Assembly (NCBI RefSeq): GCF_007786455.1
Contig: NZ_VNJK01000001.1
Span: 1,510,074 to 1,574,073 of the forward strand
From: Paenibacillus agilis
GTDB taxonomy: Bacteria; Bacillota; Bacilli; Paenibacillales; Paenibacillaceae
Reading direction: 5' to 3'
Length of the DNA: 64,000 nt
The notes below the pieces were generated by a model. It worked only from the letters and a program-made list of their open reading frames with translations. It searched no databases and was not told the DNA's origin. Positions 1 through 10,411 of this stretch are shown here, one piece after another. Both the position numbers and the translations under genes were made by a program. Within the stretch, counting starts at the first letter, position 1. The number at the start of each line of letters is the position of its first letter.

Positions 1-1397
1 GAATGGTAGCGCGTATTGACTGGGATGATGTCACTTTGATTCCGGGAAATATGGCTCTAGGTGCAACTCGTGATGCGCTGCTAGCATACGACGCGGCTCG
101 TATTTGCGGAGAAGAATTATTGAAGATGGGGATCAATATGAACTTCGCTCCGAGTGTTGATATTAACAATAATGCGAATAACCCAGTTATCGGGGTTCGA
201 TCCTATGGAGAGCGTCCTGATTTGGTTACTGAGCTTGGAAATGCTCAGATCCGTGGTCTACAGGATGCGAATGTATCCGCTACTGCAAAGCATTTCCCTG
301 GACACGGTGACACGGCAGTTGATTCTCACCATGGTCTAGCTTCTGTAGCACATGATGAACAACGATTGACTAATCTAGAACTTGTTCCATTCGTTCAAGC
401 GATTTCTGCAGGTGTTGATCTGATTATGACAGCACATGTGATGTTCCCAGCTTTCGAACCAGAACAGCGTCCTGCTACGGTATCGCGTCGAGTTCTGACT
501 GATTTGCTGCGCAATAGATTGCAGTACCAAGGCATCATTGTAACGGATTGTTTGGAAATGAAAGCTATATCTGCTGTGTATGGTGTTGCAGAAGGTGCAG
601 TTCTGTCTGTAGAAGCGGGTGCTGATATTGTACTCGTTAGCCATAGATTTGAAGAGCAAACAGCTGCGTTTGAAGCACTTGTTGCTGCCGCTCGTTCAGG
701 CCGTATTTCTGAAGCTCAAATCGATGCATCTGTAGAACGTATTCTTAATTTGAAGCAGCGTCGCCAAATGGATATATTGCCTGAAATAACAGCTGACTTT
801 GCTGAGCAGTTTGCTACTCCGACTTCAAAGGCCGTTGTTGAACAAATTTGTGAGAAGAGTATTACCCTTATTAAAGATGAAGGATTGCTTCCGCTGCAAC
901 CAGAACTGAAAACGTTGGTTATTTGGCCAGAAGTTCGTGAGCACACTGAAGTTGATGAACCAATTGAGCAGATGTATACAGTTGCTACGGGATTGCAACC
1001 TTATATCAAGGATGTAACTGAATACCGTATTGGAACGTATCCGAATGCAGATGATGTTGCAGCTGCGGTCCAATTTGCTGCCGACTATGAGCAAATTGTA
1101 GTTGTTACTTACAATGCGGTTTCCCAATTACATGAGGGCCAAGTTGAAATTGTAAAACAGCTTATAAATCAGCATGAGCGTGTAATTGTTGCATCGTCCC
1201 GTAACCCTTATGATCTAAATCAATTTGATTCCGTTAAAACGTACTTGTGTTGTTACGAGAATCGTCCTGCATCGATGACGGCATTAGCAGAAGTATTGGT
1301 AGGACGCAAGCAAGCCGAAGGTAAACTTCCTGTTACGATTAATGCGGAATATCCTTATGGGCATGGTATTAACGGCAGCAAGCAGACGATATCATAG
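1..1397 (+). CDS. nagZ: Beta-N-acetylhexosaminidase, glycoside hydrolase family 3 (NagZ-like), 5' end missing
   Basis: The frame is open from the left edge, so the N-terminus lies outside the window; 464 codons are visible from the first Met, which is probably internal. The (beta/alpha)8 GH3 domain shows KHFPGHGDT (visible residues 96-104) followed by DSHHGL, the Asp-His acid/base dyad typical of NagZ enzymes, and TDCLEM with the nucleophile Asp182. A C-terminal GH3_C-like domain follows, as in the long Bacillus NagZ. Family knowledge: these enzymes remove N-acetylglucosamine from muropeptides during cell-wall recycling. A strong hairpin terminator follows directly. The family is clear; that the substrate is muropeptide is inferred. 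Confidence 0.9.
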   Translation, partial: MVARIDWDDVTLIPGNMALGATRDALLAYDAARICGEELLKMGINMNFAPSVDINNNANNPVIGVRSYGERPDLVTELGNAQIRGLQDANVSATAKHFPGHGDTAVDSHHGLASVAHDEQRLTNLELVPFVQAISAGVDLIMTAHVMFPAFEPEQRPATVSRRVLTDLLRNRLQYQGIIVTDCLEMKAISAVYGVAEGAVLSVEAGADIVLVSHRFEEQTAAFEALVAAARSGRISEAQIDASVERILNLKQRRQMDILPEITADFAEQFATPTSKAVVEQICEKSITLIKDEGLLPLQPELKTLVIWPEVREHTEVDEPIEQMYTVATGLQPYIKDVTEYRIGTYPNADDVAAAVQFAADYEQIVVVTYNAVSQLHEGQVEIVKQLINQHERVIVASSRNPYDLNQFDSVKTYLCCYENRPASMTALAEVLVGRKQAEGKLPVTINAEYPYGHGINGSKQTIS

Positions 1398-1421
1398 TAT
1401 AATAATTTGAAAATTAGTGTT

Positions 1422-1456
1422 AAGACCCGCATCCATAATGATGTGCGGGTCTTTTG
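1422..1456 (+). terminator. Rho-independent terminator after nagZ
   Basis: A 10-bp perfect stem (AAGACCCGCA with TGCGGGTCTT) closes a 12-nt loop and runs into TTTT, 25 bases after the nagZ stop. Confidence 0.85.
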
Positions 1457-1490
1457 TGTGTAATTGTTTTGCATAAGAGTTAAATAGTGC

Positions 1491-1525
1491 TAGGTTAATA
1501 GAAAAAACTCAGGTATAATAGTAGG
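1491..1525 (+). promoter_or_regulatory. Possible sigma-A promoter for the secreted CuAO/PKD protein
   Basis: A perfect TATAAT lies at 1514-1519. The -35 region is weak (TAGGTT at 1491-1496, 17-bp spacing). It would give a leader of about 170 bases before the ATG at 1694. Nothing else is recognisable between 1457 and 1693. Confidence 0.4.
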
Positions 1526-1693
1526 AATTGTGCTGTAAAGAAAGGTAGAATGTGTCTTTACACAAATGAGCATATTTATAGAAACTTTTCTATTCATTGT
1601 GACGTCTATTACTATGTCTCCTTGAACAAGATAATCGGTCCAACGACGTTACGAGTGCAGACGAGGAATACTTTAGGAGTAAGGAGAGAAGGA

Positions 1694-3973
1694 ATGAGTC
1701 ATTTTAGATGGAAACGCACAGTTGCTATGGCTTTGGTAGCACTACAATGTGCTGCTGTAGTCCCAGTAGCTAGTGCATTAGAGCAGAGAGAAATGATTGA
1801 TGTTACACAAGTTCAAACAGTTGAATCGCAAACTGTAGATGGTTACCAGTCACCAATTGATGGACAAGACCTGAATGGTACGGAGCAAACGAGTGACAAT
1901 GGAACTACTACTGAAGGCGGGTCAACGAGTGGAGAAAGCGTAAATCCTAATGTTGATGGTTCTACATCTTCAGAAACTGGTCAACCTACTGATGAAACAA
2001 CTGGTGATCCTAATGCAACGGATGGTTCATCTATTGAAAATCCGAACACAACAGAACCTAAAACCAAGGAGCATAATATAGATACAACTATTTATGGCTC
2101 AGATGTGCTCGTTATTTTGGCTAATAGCAATGTTATTGTACATAACAATGTAACCTATTATTCCAAAGAGCCTATTACCGTTAAAAAGGGTGTATCTTAC
2201 ATTTCCGTTCGTGGCTTAGTAGAACGTTTTGGCTTTCAGCTTGATTTCGATAATACAACAAAAGAAACGATCATAAGGCAGGGAGACCGCGAACTACGAT
2301 ATAAAGATAAATCGAATGTCTACCGAGTTAATGGTGAGTCAACCAAAATGAGCGGTGCTTCCTACTTGCAGAACAATACGTTTATGGTCCCTCTAACGTC
2401 TGCGCTTCAAGCGATGCAGATAAAGTACGAGTGGGAGCAACAAACTAAGCGTATTATTGTGCAAATGTCCGCTGCACCTGTAGCTAAGTTCAAAGTAACA
2501 CCTGAACATATTTTTGCAGGCCAAACAGAAGTTGTGGTTGAGAACCAATCTTTCCACCCACGTGGATTGCAAATTATTGATTATGAGTGGACAGGACTAG
2601 AATCGTTCTATTCTGTGGAAGGCCAATATACAATTTCACTTCGTGTTCTTGATGAAAAAGGAGTATGGAGTGAGCCATACAGCGTGACGATCAATGTCCA
2701 GCCGCCTAATATGCCGCCGGTTGTGGACTTTACAACCAATAAAACCGAGTATAAGATGGGTGAGCTCATCGAGTATCATAATGAAAGTTATGATGATGAA
2801 GATGCGATTGAAAAAGTAGAATGGACGAACAATAAGCAAGCGTTCTTTACACCTGGCGAACAGCAAGTAACGTTGAAAGTTACAGATAAACATGGCTTGT
2901 CGGCAGAAATTACAAAATCCGTTACGATTACAAATGAAACACTTTATACGTTCGATGAGTTCAATAAGATTTATACGCAAGTAGGATATGTTTACCCAAT
3001 AGATGGTTCCACTATTTTGGGAATGAAGGAATTAACTCCACAATTGCGACATGGTCAGCGTACATTGTACCGTTCGAATAGCCCAGAGTCTATCGTACAA
3101 GATGGTATCCTTTATAAAGATCATATTGCCGGTGGAACTCGAATATTGATGCACCACAAAAATGCCAAGTCTACGGACATCAAATTGTATGTAGTCGTTA
3201 AAAATATTTCAGATGAAGATGCGGTTGTACGAGTGGAGCGAGCTGGTGCAGCAGGTCCAAGTCTACATCCACAGCAAACGGGTAAAGCTGCAGCACAGCG
3301 CTATTTCCAGTCTTTCCGTGAGCATGGTATTATATCGGAACAAACATTGAAACCTAAAGAGTCTGCGCTATTAATGCCTGAAATGAGCAGCAGAGCAATT
3401 AAACCGCAGCAAGTATATACGATGTATGCTGATTTCTTGGGAGACAACAATTTAGAATATAAAATAATTGCACTTGATGCGAGCAAGGATATTTGGAAAG
3501 AGCTTCCGAACTTGCAAGTACTCCCGTCTGATGGTACACACATCCGTGGATCATTCAATAATGCAGACCGCACATTGACGGTATCTGAGCTAGTGGGAGA
3601 AGAGCCTTCACGTATTGTATTTGGTGATAATAAATCTGACAAAACGATTGGAGGCTGGGATACAACTTCCAATACAGATGTAAACAATGCAGGTAACTAC
3701 GGCGTTCTATATCGTGTTGTTTTGGATCGTGTTGCACCGAATACACTAATTGGTGTTAACGCCCGTGGTGGCCAATACTCCGGCTCTATATTAGTTAACG
3801 GTCAGGAAATAGGATTGCCGATTAATGGCATCCTGAAAGGTAAAGATGAAGCAGTCCCAATCTATCGTACAGGCGATCGTGAAGAGAAGGTAGAGATTTG
3901 GTTTACGCCTGCAGCAGCAAGTACGATGCCATTGAACGTGTTCATGACTCAGCTTCCACCGAAGCGTACGTAA
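1694..3973 (+). CDS. Large secreted protein with copper-amine-oxidase-like N-terminal domain and PKD-like domains
   Basis: The start is ATG 1694, after AAGGAG at 1681-1686; the frame stays open 48 codons upstream but without a ribosome site. The 759-residue product has a signal peptide (basic MSHFRWKRT, then a hydrophobic core ending near VASA). Next comes a Ser/Thr/Gly/Asn-rich linker of about 90 residues, then a copper amine oxidase N-terminal-like module (ISVRGLVERFGF and FMVPLTSALQAM are the two typical half-repeats). Two PKD/Ig-like repeats follow, the second beginning MPPVVDF and ending VTDKHGLSAEITKSVTI. The C-terminal 300 residues match no family I recognise. It is probably exported and wall- or surface-associated. 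In this family the CuAO module is a binding or structural domain and does not imply amine oxidation. Substrate unknown. Confidence 0.8.
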   Translation: MSHFRWKRTVAMALVALQCAAVVPVASALEQREMIDVTQVQTVESQTVDGYQSPIDGQDLNGTEQTSDNGTTTEGGSTSGESVNPNVDGSTSSETGQPTDETTGDPNATDGSSIENPNTTEPKTKEHNIDTTIYGSDVLVILANSNVIVHNNVTYYSKEPITVKKGVSYISVRGLVERFGFQLDFDNTTKETIIRQGDRELRYKDKSNVYRVNGESTKMSGASYLQNNTFMVPLTSALQAMQIKYEWEQQTKRIIVQMSAAPVAKFKVTPEHIFAGQTEVVVENQSFHPRGLQIIDYEWTGLESFYSVEGQYTISLRVLDEKGVWSEPYSVTINVQPPNMPPVVDFTTNKTEYKMGELIEYHNESYDDEDAIEKVEWTNNKQAFFTPGEQQVTLKVTDKHGLSAEITKSVTITNETLYTFDEFNKIYTQVGYVYPIDGSTILGMKELTPQLRHGQRTLYRSNSPESIVQDGILYKDHIAGGTRILMHHKNAKSTDIKLYVVVKNISDEDAVVRVERAGAAGPSLHPQQTGKAAAQRYFQSFREHGIISEQTLKPKESALLMPEMSSRAIKPQQVYTMYADFLGDNNLEYKIIALDASKDIWKELPNLQVLPSDGTHIRGSFNNADRTLTVSELVGEEPSRIVFGDNKSDKTIGGWDTTSNTDVNNAGNYGVLYRVVLDRVAPNTLIGVNARGGQYSGSILVNGQEIGLPINGILKGKDEAVPIYRTGDREEKVEIWFTPAAASTMPLNVFMTQLPPKRT

Positions 3974-4078
3974 GCAACGTACTTACAAGTGACGGTGTAG
4001 CGTACAATCATTTATAAATAGCAAATTTAATATTCGGTCTTATAAATGTTCTTATTGCTATCGTTTATCTCATTCGGA

Positions 4079-4106
4079 AGTCGCTGCAACTTGCAGCGGC
4101 TTTCTT
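4079..4106 (+). terminator. Rho-independent terminator
   Basis: The near-perfect inverted repeat AGTCGCTGCAA/TTGCAGCGGCT is followed by TTTCTTG. It separates the CuAO/PKD gene from zur. Confidence 0.7.
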
Positions 4107-4111
4107 GCTGT

Positions 4112-4140
4112 TTGACAAGGTGTCAACCTTAACGCATTAT
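4112..4140 (+). promoter_or_regulatory. Sigma-A promoter of zur with palindromic -35 region
   Basis: TTGACA (4112-4117), 17 bp, then CATTAT (4135-4140). The -35 box is the left arm of a perfect palindrome TTGACA-AGG-TGTCAA (4112-4126), which could be an operator. It does not match the Zur consensus found upstream of znuA. Confidence 0.6.
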
Positions 4141-4159
4141 AAAGATAGGGGGGACGAAG

Positions 4160-4591
4160 ATGCTGAAGACTGAGCAAATGCTGCAAAAGATGTCGAGTCA
4201 AGGTTTGCGAATTACAGAGCAGCGCCGCACATTAGCTAGGCTCTTTGCTGAGACGGAAGGTTACTTAACACCGAAAGATGTATATGAATATATGGGACAG
4301 CAATATTCAGGACTTAGCTTTGATACGGTATATCGTAATTTGCGCGTGATGCATGAATTAGGTGTGTTAGAACAAGTTATATTTGAGGATGGCATGAAAT
4401 TTAAGGCGCATTGTTCGGCCAGCCATCACCATCATCATATGATTTGCTTGCAATGTGAGAAGACGTACCCGATTCATTATTGTCCGATGCCAGCTTTAAC
4501 GGATGTACCTGAGCGTTTTCACGTTGTGAAGCATAAGTTTGAGGTGTTTGGGTACTGTGAAACTTGTCAATACAAGGAAGAGCAGGTGTAA
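4160..4591 (+). CDS. zur: Zur-type zinc-responsive repressor (Fur family)
   Basis: This 143-residue protein has the Fur-family winged helix (LSFDTVYRNLRVMHELG, about residues 53-69) and a His cluster, SASHHHHHMICLQC, followed by CPMP and a C-terminal CETC. The two CxxC pairs form the structural zinc site. Sequence and spacing (SFDTxYRNL, HHHHH-ICLxC, HKFExxGxCxxC) are closer to B. subtilis Zur than to Fur or PerR. Family role: zinc-bound Zur represses zinc uptake genes. A probable target, the znu promoter with a Zur box, lies 3.4 kb downstream. RBS is GGGGGG about 7 bases before the ATG. Assigning Zur rather than Fur or PerR is an inference, but a strong one. Confidence 0.88.
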   Translation: MLKTEQMLQKMSSQGLRITEQRRTLARLFAETEGYLTPKDVYEYMGQQYSGLSFDTVYRNLRVMHELGVLEQVIFEDGMKFKAHCSASHHHHHMICLQCEKTYPIHYCPMPALTDVPERFHVVKHKFEVFGYCETCQYKEEQV

Positions 4592-4597
4592 CAGGAA

Positions 4598-4915
4598 ATG
4601 AAACGAGCCAAGACATGGACAACGGTTACGCTTAAGGCACCGATCCATTTCTATCGTCGGTTTCTCTCACCGTTGAAGCCGCCTAGCTGTAGATTCTATC
4701 CGACTTGCTCGCAATATGCATTGGAAGCAATTGATGTTCACGGTGCTGCGAAGGGTTCGTGGTTGGCGATGAAACGAATAGCTTGTTGTCACCCATTTCA
4801 TCGTGGTGGTTACGATCCAGTACCGCCTAAGCATGAAGATATAAGAGCTGGAAAGTCAGACGAAACTGCTGAAGATGGATATTCCCACAATTCAGGTCAT
4901 TCTAGCCAGTCTTGA
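4598..4915 (+). CDS. yidD: Membrane protein insertion efficiency factor YidD
   Basis: A 105-residue protein starting 6 bases after zur, so probably co-transcribed. It has the YidD core [28 protein letters not shown] and the C-terminal [13 protein letters not shown] motif, with the conserved cysteines. YidD is a small peripheral membrane protein thought to assist YidC/Oxa1 insertion. The last 25 residues are polar, acidic and not conserved. The pairing with zur looks positional rather than functional. Confidence 0.92.
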   Translation: MKRAKTWTTVTLKAPIHFYRRFLSPLKPPSCRFYPTCSQYALEAIDVHGAAKGSWLAMKRIACCHPFHRGGYDPVPPKHEDIRAGKSDETAEDGYSHNSGHSSQS

Positions 4916-4956
4916 GTTAAGCCGAGTGAAGAAGTTTAGAAATGGATGTATGATAA

Positions 4957-4985
4957 TTGACAGTGGACGCAGTTCAAGCTATATT
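4957..4985 (+). promoter_or_regulatory. Sigma-A promoter of the metG T-box transcript
   Basis: TTGACA (4957-4962), exactly 17 bp, TATATT (4980-4985). Transcription would begin near 4992, just before the T-box leader. Confidence 0.75.
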
Positions 4986-4991
4986 GAGTAA

Positions 4992-7422
<2,431 letters not shown>

Positions 7423-7448
7423 GTTGGATTGAAATAAACCATATAGGA

Positions 7449-7500
7449 GCCTCTGTGTTCTCTTCCAAATCGAAGAGAGGACAGAGGTTCTTCTCTTTTC
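7449..7500 (+). terminator. Rho-independent terminator after metG
   Basis: CCTCTGT and TCTCTTC on the left arm pair with GAAGAGA and ACAGAGG on the right, giving a long stem with one internal mismatch, followed by a T-rich tail. Confidence 0.85.
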
Positions 7501-7573
7501 CTATAACGGGCATACTAGGATATGCATCCGTACATACATGCAATAATTCTATTTAGTAGAGCATCATTTTTGG

Positions 7574-7602
7574 TTGACACATGTTAGGTAGGTGTCTATA
7601 AT
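7574..7602 (+). promoter_or_regulatory. Consensus sigma-A promoter of the znu operon
   Basis: Perfect TTGACA (7574-7579), 17 bp, perfect TATAAT (7597-7602). A promoter this strong is expected to be tightly repressed; see the adjoining operator. Confidence 0.88.
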
Positions 7603-7607
7603 CTTAA

Positions 7608-7622
7608 TAGTAATGATTACGA
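7608..7622 (+). promoter_or_regulatory. Zur box (zinc-dependent repressor operator)
   Basis: TAGTAATGATTACGA matches the B. subtilis Zur consensus TCGTAATNATTACGA, as I recall it, at all defined positions except one. It covers the expected transcription start of the znu promoter, so zinc-loaded Zur would block initiation. Confidence 0.85.
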
Positions 7623-7694
7623 AGAAGAGTGAGCTGAGTTTTTGCTCCTTTAATAAATATCATCAGGTTATGAGAGAGAGAGGAAGTTGTACAG

Positions 7695-8690
7695 ATGAAA
7701 AAAAGCAAGACTTGGTTGACTATACTGCTTGGAGCTGTCATTATTTTGACAACTGCCTGTGGGAATTCTTCAGCTGTGAAGATTGAGGAAGGAAAAGTGA
7801 ATATTGTTACGAGTTTCTATCCTCTGTATTATATGGCTAAAGAGATCGGCGGAGATCATGTTAATGTAATGAACTTAATACCATCAGGGGTAGAGCCTCA
7901 TGATTGGACACCGAAAAGTGTAGACCTTCAGAACGTTTCGCAAGCGCAAATTATGCTGTATCAGGGCGCTGGATTCGAAGGTTGGATTGGCGATTTTAAA
8001 AATGGATTGGATAACAATTCTAAGGTGAAGCTAATTGAAGCAAGCAAAGGAATTTCGTTAATTGAGGGAACTAATGCTGAGGAAGAGTCCGGACATGGGC
8101 ATGAACATGGGCACAATGAAGAGTCAGGGCATCATCATGAAAATGAAGAGGGACATAGTCATGAAGGTGGAGTTGATCCTCATACATGGGTCAGCCCGAA
8201 GTCAGCAATAGTGATGGCTGAAAATGTGAAAAAAGCACTAATTGATGCAGACAGCAGCAATAAAGCTTACTATGAAGAGCGTCATAAACAACTTCATGAT
8301 AAGCTTGTTACATTGGATAAACAATATTCAGACTCGATCAAACAAACAAGCAAGAAAGATATTATCGTTTCCCATCATGCATTTGGATATTTGGCTCGTG
8401 ATTATGGGATCAATCAGCATGCGATTATGGGAATCGCACCAAACGCTGAACCACGTGCGCAGGACATTTTACGTTTGACGAAGCTAGTAGAGGAGAAACA
8501 AATCAAATACATCTTCTTTGAGGAGCTTGTTTCGGATACATTAGCGAAGACGCTGGCTAGTGAGGCAAAGGTAGAAACACTTGTGCTGAACCCACTAGAA
8601 GGTTTAACAAAAGAGCAGGAAGCTGCAGGAGATAATTATTTAACGCTGATGGAACGAAACCTTCAGCACTTGCTGAAGGCTCTGCAATAA
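7695..8690 (+). CDS. znuA: Zinc ABC transporter, substrate-binding lipoprotein
   Basis: A 331-residue cluster A-I binding protein. It has a lipoprotein signal with lipobox LTTAC (Cys22), the SFYPLYYMAKEIGGD start of the fold, a long His/Glu/Gly-rich loop (about residues 130-158, many GHGH and HHH runs) that is diagnostic of zinc rather than manganese binders, and further His ligands in VDPHTW, SHHAFGYLARDYG and the C-terminal Glu/Asp region. It captures zinc outside the membrane for ZnuB. Start ATG 7695 follows GAGAGAGAGGAAG. First gene of the zinc-regulated operon; znuC begins 83 bases later, beyond a hairpin. Confidence 0.94.
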   Translation: MKKSKTWLTILLGAVIILTTACGNSSAVKIEEGKVNIVTSFYPLYYMAKEIGGDHVNVMNLIPSGVEPHDWTPKSVDLQNVSQAQIMLYQGAGFEGWIGDFKNGLDNNSKVKLIEASKGISLIEGTNAEEESGHGHEHGHNEESGHHHENEEGHSHEGGVDPHTWVSPKSAIVMAENVKKALIDADSSNKAYYEERHKQLHDKLVTLDKQYSDSIKQTSKKDIIVSHHAFGYLARDYGINQHAIMGIAPNAEPRAQDILRLTKLVEEKQIKYIFFEELVSDTLAKTLASEAKVETLVLNPLEGLTKEQEAAGDNYLTLMERNLQHLLKALQ

Positions 8691-8711
8691 TAAATGGGAA
8701 TGAATCGATCG

Positions 8712-8742
8712 AGGTGAATGATACATACGTTATCATTCACCT
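8712..8742 (+). repeat. Intercistronic hairpin between znuA and znuC
   Basis: A perfect 12-bp inverted repeat (AGGTGAATGATA with TATCATTCACCT) around a 7-nt loop, with no T-run. It may stabilise the upstream znuA message or act as a partial terminator. It does not match the Zur box. Confidence 0.7.
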
Positions 8743-8773
8743 TACATCGTTCGGATTAAGGAAGTGACAATAG

Positions 8774-9520
8774 ATGAGTGACAATCGTGCCTGTCATAAT
8801 CAGGTCGTTACATTGGATCAGCTTGGCTTTAAGTACGAAGATCAGCATGTATTTCAAGATGTAAGCTTTGAAATTTATGAACGAGACTTTGTTGGAGTTA
8901 TCGGTTCAAATGGTGCAGGAAAGACGACGCTGATGCGCTTAATGGTGGGTTTATTAAAGCCAACTGCAGGGGAAGTGCGCTTATTTAATACACCGATCCA
9001 GCAGTTCAAAGCATGGGAGCGTATTGGATATGTGCCGCAGAAAAACAACTTCAATCCACTGTTTCCAGCAACGGTCATGGAAGTTGTGGAGTCTGGTGTG
9101 TACAGCCGCAGCAAGATATTCCGTCGTTTGTCGCAGGCAGATCGTACAAAGATTCAAGACGCGATGAAAGTAATGCGTATTGAGAATTTAGCGAACAAGC
9201 GGATCGGTCAACTGTCAGGTGGCCAGCAACAGCGAGTCTTTCTCGCGCGTGCTATGGTAAATAAACCGGAGCTGCTTATTTTGGATGAGCCTACGGTAGG
9301 TATTGACGCTGAGACTCAGCGTGATTTCTTTAATTTGCTGCAGCATTTACACGAGCATCACAACATGACCATTATTATGGTGTCTCATGACATGGAAATG
9401 GTTAATGCATGGTTCGGAAGTGAACCTGTGCATCGCAGTGGCAAGTTTAGTTTTTATCGGAAGCATTCTCATGAGCAGGTGTGTCAGGAAGAAGACTTCG
9501 TACATGGTGTGTTCGTCTAA
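8774..9520 (+). CDS. znuC: Zinc ABC transporter, ATP-binding protein
   Basis: A 248-residue ABC ATPase with Walker A GSNGAGKTT (about residues 43-51), Q-loop VPQKNNF, signature LSGGQQQR, Walker B LLILDEPT and the H-loop VSHD. Its position between znuA and znuB fits zinc uptake. The stretch just after the H-loop (about residues 210-218, NAWFGSEPV) is unlike the usual ZnuC sequence at this point. The +1 frame there reads MHGSEVNLC, which looks more family-like, so a pair of compensating indels is possible. All catalytic motifs precede this stretch. Confidence 0.93.
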   Translation: MSDNRACHNQVVTLDQLGFKYEDQHVFQDVSFEIYERDFVGVIGSNGAGKTTLMRLMVGLLKPTAGEVRLFNTPIQQFKAWERIGYVPQKNNFNPLFPATVMEVVESGVYSRSKIFRRLSQADRTKIQDAMKVMRIENLANKRIGQLSGGQQQRVFLARAMVNKPELLILDEPTVGIDAETQRDFFNLLQHLHEHHNMTIIMVSHDMEMVNAWFGSEPVHRSGKFSFYRKHSHEQVCQEEDFVHGVFV

Positions 9521-9554
9521 GTAAGAAGTTCTCGTTAGGAGTAGGAGAGTAACT

Positions 9555-10364
9555 ATGTTAATCGATTTATTATCATCTCAATTTTTTCAACGAGCTCTAA
9601 TAGGTGGGCTCTTAATAGGAATTACAGCTCCCTTAATGGGGATGTTCCTCGTACTGCGGCGATTATCTATGATAGGAGATACGCTTGCTCATGTAACGAT
9701 CGCTGGTGTTGCATTAGGATTTTTAATTAATGTGTATCCACTTGCAGTCGGGCTTATTTTCGCGTTGATTGGCTCGATCGCAGTGGAAAAGCTGCGCAAA
9801 TCGTATAAGACGTATGCGGAGCTGTCGATTGCGGTCATTATGTCGGGTGGCGTGGCTCTAGCTTCGCTATTTTTTACACTTGGGATGAGCTTTAATGCCA
9901 ACGTAACAAGCTATTTCTTTGGCAGCATTTATACGCTTGCCCCTGTAGATTTGTATGTGATCGGTGGTGTCACCGTGATCGTAATTGGCTTTATGCTAGT
10001 CTTTTATAAAGAAATGTTCTTGCTTACTTTTGACGAAGATGCAGCTGCCGTGAATGGACTTCCTGTACGATGGCTAAATATAGCTATGACTGTACTTACA
10101 GCACTTGTTATAAGCGCGGCGATCAAAATTGTGGGTGCATTGCTCGTATCGGCTTTACTTACGATTCCAGTAGCAATCAGCTTACTGATGGCTCGTAGCT
10201 TCAAAAGGGCGATTATCGTATCCGTGTTTATCTCAGAACTAGCTGTTATTGTAGGTTTGCTTGTTGCAGGTGTTTGGAATTTGGCGCCTGGTGCGACTAT
10301 TGTTCTGTTTCTAATCCTTGTCCTAATTGTGACAATGCTTGTACGTAGAGGAGTAAAGGTATAA
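9555..10364 (+). CDS. znuB: Zinc ABC transporter, permease
   Basis: A 269-residue ABC-3 family permease with about eight to nine hydrophobic segments and the family stretch LRRLSMIGDTLAHVTIAGVALGF near the N-terminus. RBS is AGGAGTAGGAGAG. It starts 34 bases after znuC and completes the ZnuACB importer. ABC-3 permeases also carry manganese; the zinc assignment rests on the His-rich ZnuA and the Zur box. Confidence 0.94.
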   Translation: MLIDLLSSQFFQRALIGGLLIGITAPLMGMFLVLRRLSMIGDTLAHVTIAGVALGFLINVYPLAVGLIFALIGSIAVEKLRKSYKTYAELSIAVIMSGGVALASLFFTLGMSFNANVTSYFFGSIYTLAPVDLYVIGGVTVIVIGFMLVFYKEMFLLTFDEDAAAVNGLPVRWLNIAMTVLTALVISAAIKIVGALLVSALLTIPVAISLLMARSFKRAIIVSVFISELAVIVGLLVAGVWNLAPGATIVLFLILVLIVTMLVRRGVKV

Positions 10365-10411
10365 ACTGGATAGAGTAGTTTACATCATGTTTCAATTGTG
10401 GAGGCATATGC

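Noticed and set aside
8712-8742. Second Zur operator between znuA and znuC
   Set aside because: The inverted repeat does not fit the TCGTAATNATTACGA pattern and lies within the transcript.
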